From Colivicinus sp963607765 (GTDB taxonomy: Bacteria; Bacillota_I; Bacilli_A; Erysipelotrichales; Erysipelotrichaceae), in assembly GCA_963607765.1 (NCBI GenBank), contig CAVDDT010000005.1, forward strand, positions 1 to 64,000: a DNA stretch of 64,000 nucleotides, read 5' to 3'. A program made the position numbers and the translations under genes. Positions 8,309 through 16,138 of the stretch are shown here, one piece after another; the first letter of the stretch is position 1, and each line of letters begins with the position of its first letter. The notes under the pieces are model-generated. The model was not told the DNA's origin. It searched no databases and saw only the letters and a list, made by a program, of their open reading frames with translations.

Positions 8309-8881
8309 ATGATTGGTTTTTTAAGAGGAAAAGTACATCGTTACGGAAATGACTATTTGTTACTTGATGTCAATTCTGTGGGATATCGTATTAATTTTTA
8401 TCATCCTGAGTCATTGAAAATTGATGAAGAAGTTTTGGTTTATACTTATGAAAATATTAGAGAAGATGAGCAATCTTTATATGGCTTTCTTAGCTTAGAA
8501 GAATATGATTTGTTTGTTAAACTAATTTCTGTTAAAGGACTAGGCCCAAAGATTGCTTCTGGAATATTGGCTAAGGCTAAAGTTGAAACAATTATTAATG
8601 CGATTGAAAATTCTGATTTAGCATTTATTAAGTCAATGCCTGGTATTGGCGGTAAGACTGCTAGCCAAATCATTCTTGATTTAAAGGGAAAACTTGTTTC
8701 GGATAGCGATAAAGCTAGTGAAGATAATCCTAAATTAAACGATGCTTTAGAGGCTTTAAAGAGCTTGGGCTACAAAGCTTCTGAACTTAAACCTGTTATA
8801 AGACAGCTTGCTAAAGAAGACTTAAACAGTGATCAGTATGTAAAGAAAGCTTTAGCTTTATTAATGAAAAATAAATTATGA
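8309..8881 (+). CDS. ruvA: Holliday junction helicase subunit RuvA
   Basis: 190 residues. The N-terminal OB-fold (MIGFLRGKVHRYGNDYLLLDVNSVGYRI) is followed by two helix-hairpin-helix motifs (VKGLGPKIASGIL and MPGIGGKTASQII) and the C-terminal RuvB-contacting domain (LNDALEALKSLGYK). RuvA tetramers hold the four-way junction while RuvB drives branch migration. It overlaps ruvB by four bases. No ruvC lies nearby, as usual in Firmicutes, which use RecU. Confidence 0.97.
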   Translation: MIGFLRGKVHRYGNDYLLLDVNSVGYRINFYHPESLKIDEEVLVYTYENIREDEQSLYGFLSLEEYDLFVKLISVKGLGPKIASGILAKAKVETIINAIENSDLAFIKSMPGIGGKTASQIILDLKGKLVSDSDKASEDNPKLNDALEALKSLGYKASELKPVIRQLAKEDLNSDQYVKKALALLMKNKL

Positions 8882-9888
8882 GTGATGTGATAAATGATAA
8901 TATTCTAGCTAGTAAGCTAGAAGATGATGAGGAATTGAATTTAAGACCTCATAAATTAAATGAATATGTTGGTCAAAGCGCTTTAAAGGAGAATCTTGAG
9001 GTTTTTATTAAAGCTGCAAAGAGCCGTGATGAAGCACTTGATCATTGTCTTTTTTATGGCCCTCCAGGACTTGGAAAAACTACTTTAGCTTATATTTTGG
9101 CTAATGAAATGGGCTCTAATATTAAGGTTACAAGTGGTCCTAGTATTGAAAGAAGTGGTGATCTAGCTGCAATTCTTTCTTCTCTTGAGGCTGGCGATGT
9201 TTTATTTATTGACGAAATACATCGTTTACCTAAAACGGTTGAAGAAGTTTTATATCCAGCCATGGAAGATTTTGTGATTGATATTGTTGTTGGCAAGGAA
9301 CAAGGTGCACGTTCGATTAGACTTGAACTTCCTCCTTTTACTTTAGTTGGTGCAACAACACGAATGGGTTCTATTTCTAGTCCCTTAAGAGATCGTTTTG
9401 GAATTATTTCAAAACTTGAATATTATGATGAAAAGGAATTAAGCCAAATAGTTAAAAGAACCGCCAAAGTCTTTGATACGACTATTGAAAAAGATGCGGT
9501 AAAAGAGATTGCTAGAAGAAGCAGAGGTACACCTAGAATTGCTAATAGACTTTTTAGAAGAGTTAGAGATTTTGCTGAAGTATTAAATGATGGAAAAATT
9601 GATCTTAAGACTACTAGTGATTCTTTAGATAAATTGAAAATTGATCCAATTGGTTTGGATGATGTTGATATTAGATATTTAAGAGGCATCATTGAAAGAT
9701 ACCATGGTGGTCCGGTTGGCCTTGAGGCTATTGCTAGTGCGATTGGAGAAGAGGCTGTTACTATTGAAGATGTTTATGAACCTTATTTATTACAAATTGG
9801 TTTTATAAATAGAACAGCTAGAGGAAGGGTGGTTTCTTCTCTTGCTTATGACCATCTTAAGATAAGTAATGAAAAGGCTTTATTTTAG
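8878..9888 (+). CDS. ruvB: Holliday junction helicase motor RuvB
   Basis: 336 residues. An AAA+ ATPase with Walker A GPPGLGKTT, Walker B LFIDEIHRL, sensor 1 LVGATTR, arginine finger region SPLRDRFG and sensor 2 GTPRIANRLLRR-like (GTPRIANRLFRR). A C-terminal winged helix ends with GFINRTARGRV. It forms hexameric rings flanking RuvA at Holliday junctions. Translationally coupled to ruvA through ATGA. Confidence 0.97.
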   Translation: MSDVINDNILASKLEDDEELNLRPHKLNEYVGQSALKENLEVFIKAAKSRDEALDHCLFYGPPGLGKTTLAYILANEMGSNIKVTSGPSIERSGDLAAILSSLEAGDVLFIDEIHRLPKTVEEVLYPAMEDFVIDIVVGKEQGARSIRLELPPFTLVGATTRMGSISSPLRDRFGIISKLEYYDEKELSQIVKRTAKVFDTTIEKDAVKEIARRSRGTPRIANRLFRRVRDFAEVLNDGKIDLKTTSDSLDKLKIDPIGLDDVDIRYLRGIIERYHGGPVGLEAIASAIGEEAVTIEDVYEPYLLQIGFINRTARGRVVSSLAYDHLKISNEKALF

Positions 9889-9950
9889 GATATTGCTTAA
9901 AAAAGAATTAATGTGGTATCATTATTAAGCGTTAACGGGAGGTAATAGTA

Positions 9951-10103
9951 ATGCCTAGAGAGTTTGTAACATTTAAATGTTCAGAATGTGGTGAAGAAAA
10001 TTACATCGGTTCTAGAAATAAGAAGAAACATCCTGATAAGATGGAAATCAAAAAGTATTGTCCTAGATGTAATAAAATGACTGCTCATAAGGAGAAAAAA
10101 TAA
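9951..10103 (+). CDS. rpmG: 50S ribosomal protein L33
   Basis: 50 codons: MPREFVTFKCSECGEENYIG, then SRNKKKHPDKMEIKKYCPRC and NKMTAHKEKK. The two C-x2-C pairs (residues 10/13 and 37/40) mark the zinc-binding C+ form of L33. GGGAGG sits eight bases before the ATG. This gene is too short for many ORF callers but has a clear SD, the standard L33 length and a terminator directly after it. Confidence 0.93.
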   Translation: MPREFVTFKCSECGEENYIGSRNKKKHPDKMEIKKYCPRCNKMTAHKEKK

Positions 10104-10124
10104 GCGATTTCGCTTATTTTATTT
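10099..10124 (+). terminator. Intrinsic terminator after rpmG
   Basis: ATAAGCG, loop ATTT, CGCTTAT and a T-rich tail. The tail doubles as a weak -10-like TATTTT (10115-10120) eight bases before the next ATG. Confidence 0.7.
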
Positions 10125-10128
10125 TTGC

Positions 10129-10731
10129 ATGGAAGTTAAAAGAATGATATGTGGTGCTTTTGGCACTAATACTTATCTTCTTGAAGAAAACAGCGATTGT
10201 CTTTTGATCGATCCTGCTTGTAAGGCGGAAAAATTGTTTCCTTTATTAGAAGATAAAAACTTATTAGGAATACTTCTTACTCATGGACATTTTGATCATA
10301 TTAAGGCTTGTGATGACTTATATAAAAAATATAATGTTCCTATCTATATGAGTGATAAAGATAAAGAACTTGTAAGTGATAATAGTCAAGGTAGGCCATT
10401 TGGATTATTGAATGTTCCAACAATAAGTTCTCCTATTACTTGTCTAAAAGAAGGAATGATGAATATTGGCCCATTTTCTTTTGAAGTAATATATACTCCA
10501 GGACATACAAAGGGTTCTGTTTGTTTCTTGTTTAAAGACTTCATTTTTACTGGTGATACTTTATTTAGAGGTTCTATTGGCAGAACTGATTTAAGAGGTG
10601 GAAATGATAGTGAGCTTAAATCTTCACTTAGGATATTTAAAGACTTGGATGACGATTTAATTGTTTATCCTGGCCATGATGAAACTACTACAATAAAAGA
10701 TGAATTAGCTAATAATTTGTATCTTAGATAA
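10129..10731 (+). CDS. Metallo-beta-lactamase-fold hydrolase (glyoxalase II-like)
   Basis: 200 residues with the full metal set: THGHFDH (residues 47-53), TPGHTKGS, FTGDTLFRGSIGRTDL and YPGHDETTT. Compact members of about 200 residues act as hydroxyacylglutathione hydrolase-like or other thioesterases. The family also contains many hydrolases of unknown substrate. It seems monocistronic between two terminators, with no SD. The start lies just after the rpmG terminator, which is consistent with a leaderless or very short leader transcript. Confidence 0.88.
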   Translation: MEVKRMICGAFGTNTYLLEENSDCLLIDPACKAEKLFPLLEDKNLLGILLTHGHFDHIKACDDLYKKYNVPIYMSDKDKELVSDNSQGRPFGLLNVPTISSPITCLKEGMMNIGPFSFEVIYTPGHTKGSVCFLFKDFIFTGDTLFRGSIGRTDLRGGNDSELKSSLRIFKDLDDDLIVYPGHDETTTIKDELANNLYLR

Positions 10732-10752
10732 ATCACGAAAGTGATTTTTTCT
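10731..10752 (+). terminator. Intrinsic terminator
   Basis: AATCAC, tetraloop GAAA, GTGATT, then a long T run. Confidence 0.85.
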
Positions 10753-10774
10753 TTTACTTTTTTTAAATTTGTGT

Positions 10775-10817
10775 AGGAATTTTGATTTTTTTTCGCAATA
10801 AATAAGTAGGAGGAAAA
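10775..10817 (+). promoter_or_regulatory. Upstream region of com operon with T-rich tract and CGCAATAA
   Basis: There is no TATAAT-type box before comGA. Instead a T8 tract is followed by TCGCAATAAATAAG and then the AGGAGG site. This faintly recalls competence sigma-factor (SigX/ComX) promoters, with a T-rich block before TACGAATA, but the match is imperfect. Inference only. Confidence 0.25.
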
Positions 10818-11762
10818 ATGGAAACAAGATTATTAGCTATTTTAAGATTGGCCATTAAATATAAGGCGACTGATATACATTTTAATCTTAAACATGATGA
10901 TACCGAAATTTTTATGCGTATAGATAATGTGCCCAGAAGAGTTAAACAACAATTTGGTGATGATAAATTAATACGTTACTTGCAATATCGTTCTAACCTT
11001 GATGTTGGTAATTTAACTAAGCCTCAAACTGGTCAATTCGAGATTGAACTTGATGGAAATATTTTGTCTTTAAGATTTGCGGTAATTAATACCTATAATT
11101 CTACTAATGCGGTGCTTAGAATTCTAAATTCTAATTTAAAAGTGGAAGCTGATAATTTGTCTCATATTGATGGGCAAAATCAGTATTTTAAAAATCTTTT
11201 AAAGAAAGACAATGGCCTAATATTATTTTCTGGTCCAACTGGTTCTGGTAAGACAACTACTCTTTATTCTTTGCTTAGAAGTGTAGAGAATTCAATCATT
11301 TATACAATTGAAGATCCGATTGAAGTATATAGCGACAAGTTTGTTCAACTACAAATAAATGAGAAATTAGGATTCGATTACGAAGCCGGCATTAAACAAG
11401 TTTTAAGGCATGATCCTGATATTATTATGATAGGCGAGATAAGAGATGATAAGGCAGCTAAAATGGCTGTTAGAGCCGCTAATACGGGCCATCTAGTTTT
11501 ATCTACCATCCATGCCTCTAGTGCTAGTTCTTGTGTAAGTAGAATGGTTGACTTAGGTGTAAATGAGAATCATTTATATGAAATGTTGTTGTGTTTGGTT
11601 AATCAAAAGATGGTTGTAAACAAGAACAATGAAAAACAAGTTATCTACGAGATAATGGATAAAAGGGAGATTAATTTTTTTAGAGAACATAAGCATAACT
11701 CTGATAATTTTATCAGCATAGAAAGACAAATTGAAGATGGAATTAAACAGGGAATTATTTAG
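10818..11762 (+). CDS. comGA: Competence pseudopilus assembly ATPase ComGA
   Basis: 314 residues of the GspE/PilB secretion ATPase superfamily. Walker A FSGPTGSGKTTT, Asp box IYTIEDPIE, Walker B DIIMIGEIRD, and the His box AANTGHLVLSTIHA are all present. It lacks the large N-terminal domain of PilB, as ComGA proteins do. It powers assembly of the competence pilus used for DNA uptake. Strong AGGAGG before the ATG. First gene of a seven-gene operon; the 3' end overlaps comGB. Confidence 0.93.
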   Translation: METRLLAILRLAIKYKATDIHFNLKHDDTEIFMRIDNVPRRVKQQFGDDKLIRYLQYRSNLDVGNLTKPQTGQFEIELDGNILSLRFAVINTYNSTNAVLRILNSNLKVEADNLSHIDGQNQYFKNLLKKDNGLILFSGPTGSGKTTTLYSLLRSVENSIIYTIEDPIEVYSDKFVQLQINEKLGFDYEAGIKQVLRHDPDIIMIGEIRDDKAAKMAVRAANTGHLVLSTIHASSASSCVSRMVDLGVNENHLYEMLLCLVNQKMVVNKNNEKQVIYEIMDKREINFFREHKHNSDNFISIERQIEDGIKQGII

Positions 11763-12747
11763 TTTTAAAAAGAAAATCTCAATCGAGGATTTAAAGGCTG
11801 TTAATGAACTTTTAAAAACCAATCTTTCTTTAAATAATTGTTTGGAACTTATCAAAAACAAAGGCAATGAAGTCTTATTTAATTCACTTATTGAAAGATT
11901 AAACAAAGGGGAAGCAATCGAAGAAATTATTGAAGAATATTTGCCTAAAGATGTAGCTAAGTACATCAAGACGATGCTTAGGACAATGACTTTCTCTAAA
12001 AGCCTTGATTTGTCTCTTTCTTTTATAGATAAGGTGAAAGATAACAATAAAGCTATTGAAAAGGCTGTATTATATCCATTTATTTTACTTTTTGTGGGAC
12101 TAACAGCCTTGTATCTTTTTGATAGCTATGGGCTAGATTCAATTTTAAGCATGCTTAGTAGTTTTAAGGTTGATGGTGGCGATTTTAAAGCAATTAGAAT
12201 TTTATTTAGAATTGTTGTTTATGTTTTCTATTTTTCAATGCTTATAGGAATAGCTATATTGGCTTACTTTACAAAAGAAAAAAATATCTCGATTCTTTAT
12301 GTTTTATTATGCAAATATTTTCCAAATAGTTTAGTTCAAACATATTTTTGTGAAGAGTTTGTTTCTTTGTTTATTATTTGCGTTAATATGGGCTATAAGA
12401 CAAAGGATTCATTATCTATTTTAAAGGGGTTGCACAACAAGCCAATTGTATCTTTATTAGCTTTTCATTTAGAGGAAAAGCTTCTTGAGGGTGAATCTTT
12501 AAAGAACGCTAGTAAACAAAATTATTATGATTATACTTTAACTAATTTTGTTAATGTCGCTATGCATACTAGTGATTTTACAAAGATATTAAATGATTAT
12601 GTACTTTTAAGTAGAAATAAGATTGCCAATAAGATGAAAAAGTTAGCCTTAGGTATTCAAATTACTAGTTATGTGGTTATTGGGGCAATTATTGTTTTTA
12701 TTTATCAAATATTATTTTTGCCAATGCAGGCAATAAGTGGATTTTAG
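11737..12747 (+). CDS. comGB: Competence pilus inner-membrane platform protein ComGB
   Basis: About 336 residues of the GspF/PilC type. Three strongly hydrophobic regions (around VLYPFILLFVGLTALYLF, ILFRIVVYVFYFSMLIGIAIL and YVVIGAIIVFIYQILFLPM) separate two cytoplasmic helical domains. The ATG at 11737 is taken as start; an in-frame TTG six bases upstream is possible. Neither has a strong SD, but both lie inside the end of comGA, implying translational coupling. It anchors the pseudopilus and transmits ATPase work. Confidence 0.87.
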   Translation: MELNRELFSFKKKISIEDLKAVNELLKTNLSLNNCLELIKNKGNEVLFNSLIERLNKGEAIEEIIEEYLPKDVAKYIKTMLRTMTFSKSLDLSLSFIDKVKDNNKAIEKAVLYPFILLFVGLTALYLFDSYGLDSILSMLSSFKVDGGDFKAIRILFRIVVYVFYFSMLIGIAILAYFTKEKNISILYVLLCKYFPNSLVQTYFCEEFVSLFIICVNMGYKTKDSLSILKGLHNKPIVSLLAFHLEEKLLEGESLKNASKQNYYDYTLTNFVNVAMHTSDFTKILNDYVLLSRNKIANKMKKLALGIQITSYVVIGAIIVFIYQILFLPMQAISGF

Positions 12748-12755
12748 GAGGAAAA

Positions 12756-13055
12756 ATGTTTAATAAAAAAGCTTTCACATTACTAGAAATGGTAGTAGTG
12801 GTTATGATAGTTGCGATTTTATTCTTATTAACTATTCCTAATGTTAGTAAGGTTATTGATAGCGTTGATGATAGCGCATGCGATGCGCTTACTAGGGTGG
12901 TTGATTCAGCTATAGTTCAATATAAGCTAGAATATGGGCAATATCCATCTTCAACAGGGGATCTTGTTTCTGCTGGTTTGATTAGCGATGATCAAACATC
13001 TTGTTCAAATGGAAAGAGCATCTTTATATCGGGCGGTCAATCTTACCATGAATAA
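12756..13055 (+). CDS. comGC: Major competence pseudopilin ComGC
   Basis: 99 residues. A class III prepilin leader (MFNKKA) is followed by FTLLEMVVVVMIVAILFLL: prepilin peptidase would cut after Ala6, leaving N-methyl-Phe and the conserved Glu at position +5. Two cysteines, near residues 45 and 88, could form an intramolecular disulfide. A textbook AGGAGG site precedes the ATG. The C-terminal eight bases overlap the next gene. Confidence 0.92.
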   Translation: MFNKKAFTLLEMVVVVMIVAILFLLTIPNVSKVIDSVDDSACDALTRVVDSAIVQYKLEYGQYPSSTGDLVSAGLISDDQTSCSNGKSIFISGGQSYHE

Positions 13056-13344
13056 CAGAGGAAATACTTTGCTTAGTATGGTTCTTACTTTAATGATTAT
13101 GGCGTCAATGATGACTCTTACTTTAAAGAATAATGTAGAGGTTGATACAAGTCATTTAAGGTTTATCAACAACTACATTAGTACAAAGTGTGATGCACTA
13201 ATCAATAAAACAAGAATCGAATTAGAAGAGGATAATAGTATTTATTTTAATGAAAATGGGCATGTGAATATGGGCCAAACATTAAATATTGGCAAGCATA
13301 AAGTAATAGTTCATTTAGGAAATGGTTATTTGTCTTATGAATAA
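13048..13344 (+). CDS. ComGD-like minor pseudopilin
   Basis: 98 residues. The start is the ATG inside the comGC stop region (CATGAATAAC). The N-terminus MNNRGNTLLSMVLTLMIMAS has the prepilin pattern, with cleavage after Gly5, but lacks the usual Glu at +5 (Ser instead). A hydrophobic helix is followed by a short soluble domain. The ComGD assignment rests on operon position. The same ATGAATAA overlap recurs at the next junction. Confidence 0.75.
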   Translation: MNNRGNTLLSMVLTLMIMASMMTLTLKNNVEVDTSHLRFINNYISTKCDALINKTRIELEEDNSIYFNENGHVNMGQTLNIGKHKVIVHLGNGYLSYE

Positions 13345-13561
13345 CAAGGGGTTTATGCTTGTTGATGCATTAGTTAATGTAATTGTTGTTTCAAGCATCG
13401 CGATTCTTTGTTTCTATGTATATAGGGCATTAAATAATTATGATGATGGGTATAAGAAATATATTAATGAAAATAATGAAAAATATGATTATTTATATGG
13501 AAGCTTAAGTGAATGTACAAAGTGTTTAATAATCGAGGATTCAGCGAAGTTAGAACCCTAA
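13337..13561 (+). CDS. ComGE-like minor pseudopilin
   Basis: 74 residues: MNNKGFMLVDALVNVIVVSS with prepilin cleavage after Gly5 and an acidic Asp at the +5 position. A single hydrophobic N-terminal helix is followed by a very short soluble part (NNYDDGYKKYINENNEKY). It overlaps the upstream gene by eight bases and the downstream gene by 49. Named by position only. Confidence 0.7.
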   Translation: MNNKGFMLVDALVNVIVVSSIAILCFYVYRALNNYDDGYKKYINENNEKYDYLYGSLSECTKCLIIEDSAKLEP

Positions 13562-13986
13562 TCGCATTGCTTATAACCATGACCATATTGCCGATTTGTG
13601 TAAGTGTTTTTCGCTTTGCCAGCAATATTGAATTTGATTACGATAAAGTAAATAGTGAATTAGCTTTCGCTGATTTAAGAAGAATATTATTAATTAGTTA
13701 TGATATGGAGGTAAGCGAATATGAGCTTAATTTTATTTATCATAACGATAATTATAAATTATCTTGTGTAAATGATAAGCTAATTCTTCAGCCAGGCACC
13801 CAAATTATTGTTGATAATATTATTGATGCTTCTTTTATGGTCTATGGTGACTCAATTTATGTAAGTTATACGGATGAAAAAGGAAATGAATATGAAAGAA
13901 ATATCGGCAGCTCAAAAAGGTTTTGTATCGCTGACTTTTCTGATGATAATGATGAATTGTCTGACGATTCTTTTGATGGGCATTGA
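13513..13986 (+). CDS. ComGF-like minor pseudopilin
   Basis: 157 residues from ATG 13513. A GTG at 13522 would give MFNNRGFSEVRTL and match the sister genes better. The leader ends at NNRG, followed by FSEVRTLIALLITMTILPI. The soluble domain is rich in beta strands (YELNFIYHNDNYKLSC, SIYVSYTDEKGNEYE), as in ComGF. The C-terminal tail (DFSDDNDELSDDSFDGH) is acidic and lies in the 95-bp stretch shared with the next gene. Confidence 0.72.
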   Translation: MYKVFNNRGFSEVRTLIALLITMTILPICVSVFRFASNIEFDYDKVNSELAFADLRRILLISYDMEVSEYELNFIYHNDNYKLSCVNDKLILQPGTQIIVDNIIDASFMVYGDSIYVSYTDEKGNEYERNIGSSKRFCIADFSDDNDELSDDSFDGH

Positions 13987-14230
13987 TTATGTGATTACTT
14001 GTGATGATACTTATATAAAATTAGATGAGTTTTATGATAGTTTTGCCAATGAAGCATATGTTGTTAATGAGGCGAAATGTCATTTGGCTAATTATGGTAA
14101 TTTAGATGATTTTGATTTAGATGGTATTTCTATCATAAAGGATAATGATGATTATTATTTGTATTGTAATGAAATGACTTTATATTTAGAAACAAGTGAT
14201 TTGATGATTGTTGATTATTCTGTACAATAG
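13892..14230 (+). CDS. ComGG-like minor pseudopilin, start embedded in comGF
   Basis: 112 residues from the ATG at 13892, preceded by AAAAAGGA; in-frame ATGs at 13874 and 13886 are alternatives. The N-terminus MKEISAAQKGFVSLTFLMIM is prepilin-like (cleavage after Gly10). The first 95 bases are also coding in the comGF frame, an unusually long overlap: the same DNA specifies a hydrophobic helix here and an acidic tail there. Last gene of the com operon; assignment is by position. Confidence 0.68.
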   Translation: MKEISAAQKGFVSLTFLMIMMNCLTILLMGIDYVITCDDTYIKLDEFYDSFANEAYVVNEAKCHLANYGNLDDFDLDGISIIKDNDDYYLYCNEMTLYLETSDLMIVDYSVQ

Positions 14231-14290
14231 AAATTTTCTTTTTTAAGCTTCTTGTAATAAAATAGGGAAGTATTTTAAGTAGGAGAGTTT

Positions 14291-14848
14291 ATGATAAATT
14301 GTACAGAAATTAAACCTGGATCATGTTTCACATGGGAAAACGAATTGTATCAATGCATTGACATTCAATTAAACAAGACAGCTATGGCTAAGATGAAAGT
14401 CAAAGTTAAAGTTAAGGTTCCAAGAACTGGTGTAGTTAAGGAATTAAGTTTGATTGGCGGCGATAAAGTTGGTGAAGCTCATATTGATAAAAGAGCTATG
14501 CAATACTTGTATGATGCTGGTGATTCTTTAGTTTTCATGGATAGCGAATCATACGAACAAATTGAAATTCAAAAGGATACTTTAAAATGGGAATTAAACT
14601 TCTTAACGCCTAATATGGAAGTAAATGTTCTTATTTATGAAAATGAAATTTTAGGTATTAATCTTCCTGATAAAGTAACACTTGAACTAGTTGAATGTGA
14701 AAATGCTGTTAAAGGTGATACAGCTACTGCTGCTTTAAAGAATGCAGTCTGTGAAACTGGTCTTCAAGTTAAGGTGCCAATGTTTATTGAAAACGGTGAA
14801 AAGATTATCGTTTCAACAATTGACGGCAAATATTCATCAAGAGCGTAA
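14291..14848 (+). CDS. efp: Elongation factor P with atypical loop
   Basis: 185 residues. The three beta-barrel domains and C-terminal signature (KGDTATAALKNAVCETGLQVKVPMFIENGEKI, ending KYSSRA) are those of EF-P, which relieves ribosome stalling at polyproline. In domain I the loop that normally reads K-P-G-K-G is K-T-A-M-A. The residue aligned with the modified Lys32 of Bacillus EF-P is Met32, so lysine modification at that site is impossible. An AGGAGA site precedes the ATG. It shares a terminator with convergent trxB. Confidence 0.92.
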   Translation: MINCTEIKPGSCFTWENELYQCIDIQLNKTAMAKMKVKVKVKVPRTGVVKELSLIGGDKVGEAHIDKRAMQYLYDAGDSLVFMDSESYEQIEIQKDTLKWELNFLTPNMEVNVLIYENEILGINLPDKVTLELVECENAVKGDTATAALKNAVCETGLQVKVPMFIENGEKIIVSTIDGKYSSRA

Positions 14849-14874
14849 AATAGAGACCTTTGGTCTCTATTTTA
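14847..14874. terminator. Bidirectional terminator between efp and trxB
   Basis: AAATAGAGACC, loop TTT, GGTCTCTATTTT. It is A-rich on the left and T-rich on the right, so it serves both convergent genes. The trxB stop codon lies inside the stem. Confidence 0.8.
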
Positions 14875-15772
14875 TATATTTGATACAAGAATTAGCTGCA
14901 ATAGCTCCATCATTTGTTGCGGTTACAACTTGTCTTAATTCTTTATTTGTAACATCTCCTGCACCATATATTCCATCAATCTTTGTTTTCATATTTTTAT
15001 CTACGATTAGATATCCTTTTTCATCTAGCAACGCTTTGTCTAAGAAAGACGTTTGGGGAGTGGCTCCAATATATGGGAAAATTCCTACACAATTGATTTC
15101 TTTTAAAGAATTATCTTTAGTGTTTTTAACTATCAGCCCTTTAATTTTATCTTCTTCTATAATCAATTTATATGGCAAAAAGTTTTTAATAATTTCAATT
15201 TTTGGATTATTTATAACTTTTTCAACCACGCTTGCATCAGCTCTAAATTCATCTCTTCTTATTACGATTGTAACTTTATTGACAATAGAGCTTAAATATA
15301 ATGCTTCTTCTAGGGCACTATTGCCTCCGCCGATCACCACAACATCCTTCTTTCGATAAAAGAAGCCATCACATACTGCACAATAAGAAATTCCTTTGCC
15401 AATATATTCATTGCTATGTTCTATATCTAATAGTCTTTCTTTAGTTCCACTGGCAACAATAACCGTTTTACTTTCAATGGTTGAATTATCTGATAAAACA
15501 ACTTCTTTATAATTTCCTTTATCGACAACGTTTATCACTGTCTCGCTTATGATCTCACCATTGAATTTTTTTACGTGGTTTACAAAATCATTAGCTAAAT
15601 CATAACCACCAATTTCTTCAAAACCAGGATAGTTTTCAATCATGTATGTTTTAGTTAATTTTCCACCTGGATTTTCGCATTCGATTATTATTGTTTTAAG
15701 ATTGGCTCTTAAAGAATATATTGCAGCAGTAAGGCCAGAAGGGCCTGCGCCAATTATTAAGACATCGTACAT
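14867..15772 (-). CDS. trxB: Thioredoxin reductase
   Basis: 301 residues. FAD-binding GAGPSGLTAAIY at the N-terminus, the redox-active disulfide CAVC (SYCAVCDGFFYRKKDV), NADPH-binding GGGNSALEEAL and the C-terminal FAD motif GIYGAGDVTNKELRQV. It transfers electrons from NADPH (some Firmicute homologues prefer ferredoxin) to thioredoxin. AGGAGG lies seven bases before the ATG. No thioredoxin gene is adjacent, although a TlpA-like lipoprotein is encoded at 59.9 kb. Confidence 0.95.
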   Translation of the reverse strand: MYDVLIIGAGPSGLTAAIYSLRANLKTIIIECENPGGKLTKTYMIENYPGFEEIGGYDLANDFVNHVKKFNGEIISETVINVVDKGNYKEVVLSDNSTIESKTVIVASGTKERLLDIEHSNEYIGKGISYCAVCDGFFYRKKDVVVIGGGNSALEEALYLSSIVNKVTIVIRRDEFRADASVVEKVINNPKIEIIKNFLPYKLIIEEDKIKGLIVKNTKDNSLKEINCVGIFPYIGATPQTSFLDKALLDEKGYLIVDKNMKTKIDGIYGAGDVTNKELRQVVTATNDGAIAANSCIKYIK

Positions 15773-15842
15773 TTTTTTACCTCCTATAGATTATAACATT
15801 TGTGACTATACATTTTATTTTGGTAAAGCTAAAATATTAATG

Positions 15843-16103
15843 ATGAAAAAAACTTATAAGTTTATTTATTTTTTAACTTCAATGTGTGCATATATTTTGC
15901 TTGGGATATTTGAGTTTTTTTGTATGAATAATATTGTAGATATTATTTCTGAAAAATATTTATATCATGTACTTTTTATGGTAGTGGCTCTTTTAGCGAT
16001 CAACCCTTTCATTACTTTTTATGTAGTAAATAAGCTTCCTTTAAAGCCTAAAAAAAGAAATAGCGTTTCTATTAAAGAAGACTATAAAAAACAAATTAGA
16101 TAA
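15843..16103 (+). CDS. Small membrane protein of unknown function
   Basis: 86 residues from the ATG at 15843, chosen because TAAAAT (15830-15835) ends seven bases upstream; the ATG three bases earlier is possible. Two predicted membrane helices (FIYFLTSMCAYILLGIFEFF and YHVLFMVVALLAINPFITFYVV) are followed by a lysine-rich cytoplasmic tail (KPKKRNSVSIKEDYKKQ). I do not recognise a family. It precedes murG in the same direction, 35 bp apart. Confidence 0.6.
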   Translation: MKKTYKFIYFLTSMCAYILLGIFEFFCMNNIVDIISEKYLYHVLFMVVALLAINPFITFYVVNKLPLKPKKRNSVSIKEDYKKQIR

Positions 16104-16138
16104 CTTTTATTTAGTTATGATGATAAAATAATTCAAGT

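Noticed and set aside
15642..15842. Upstream extension of the small membrane protein into trxB
   Set aside because: It is antisense to trxB coding sequence. The predicted promoter lies at 15830-15835, after the extension.
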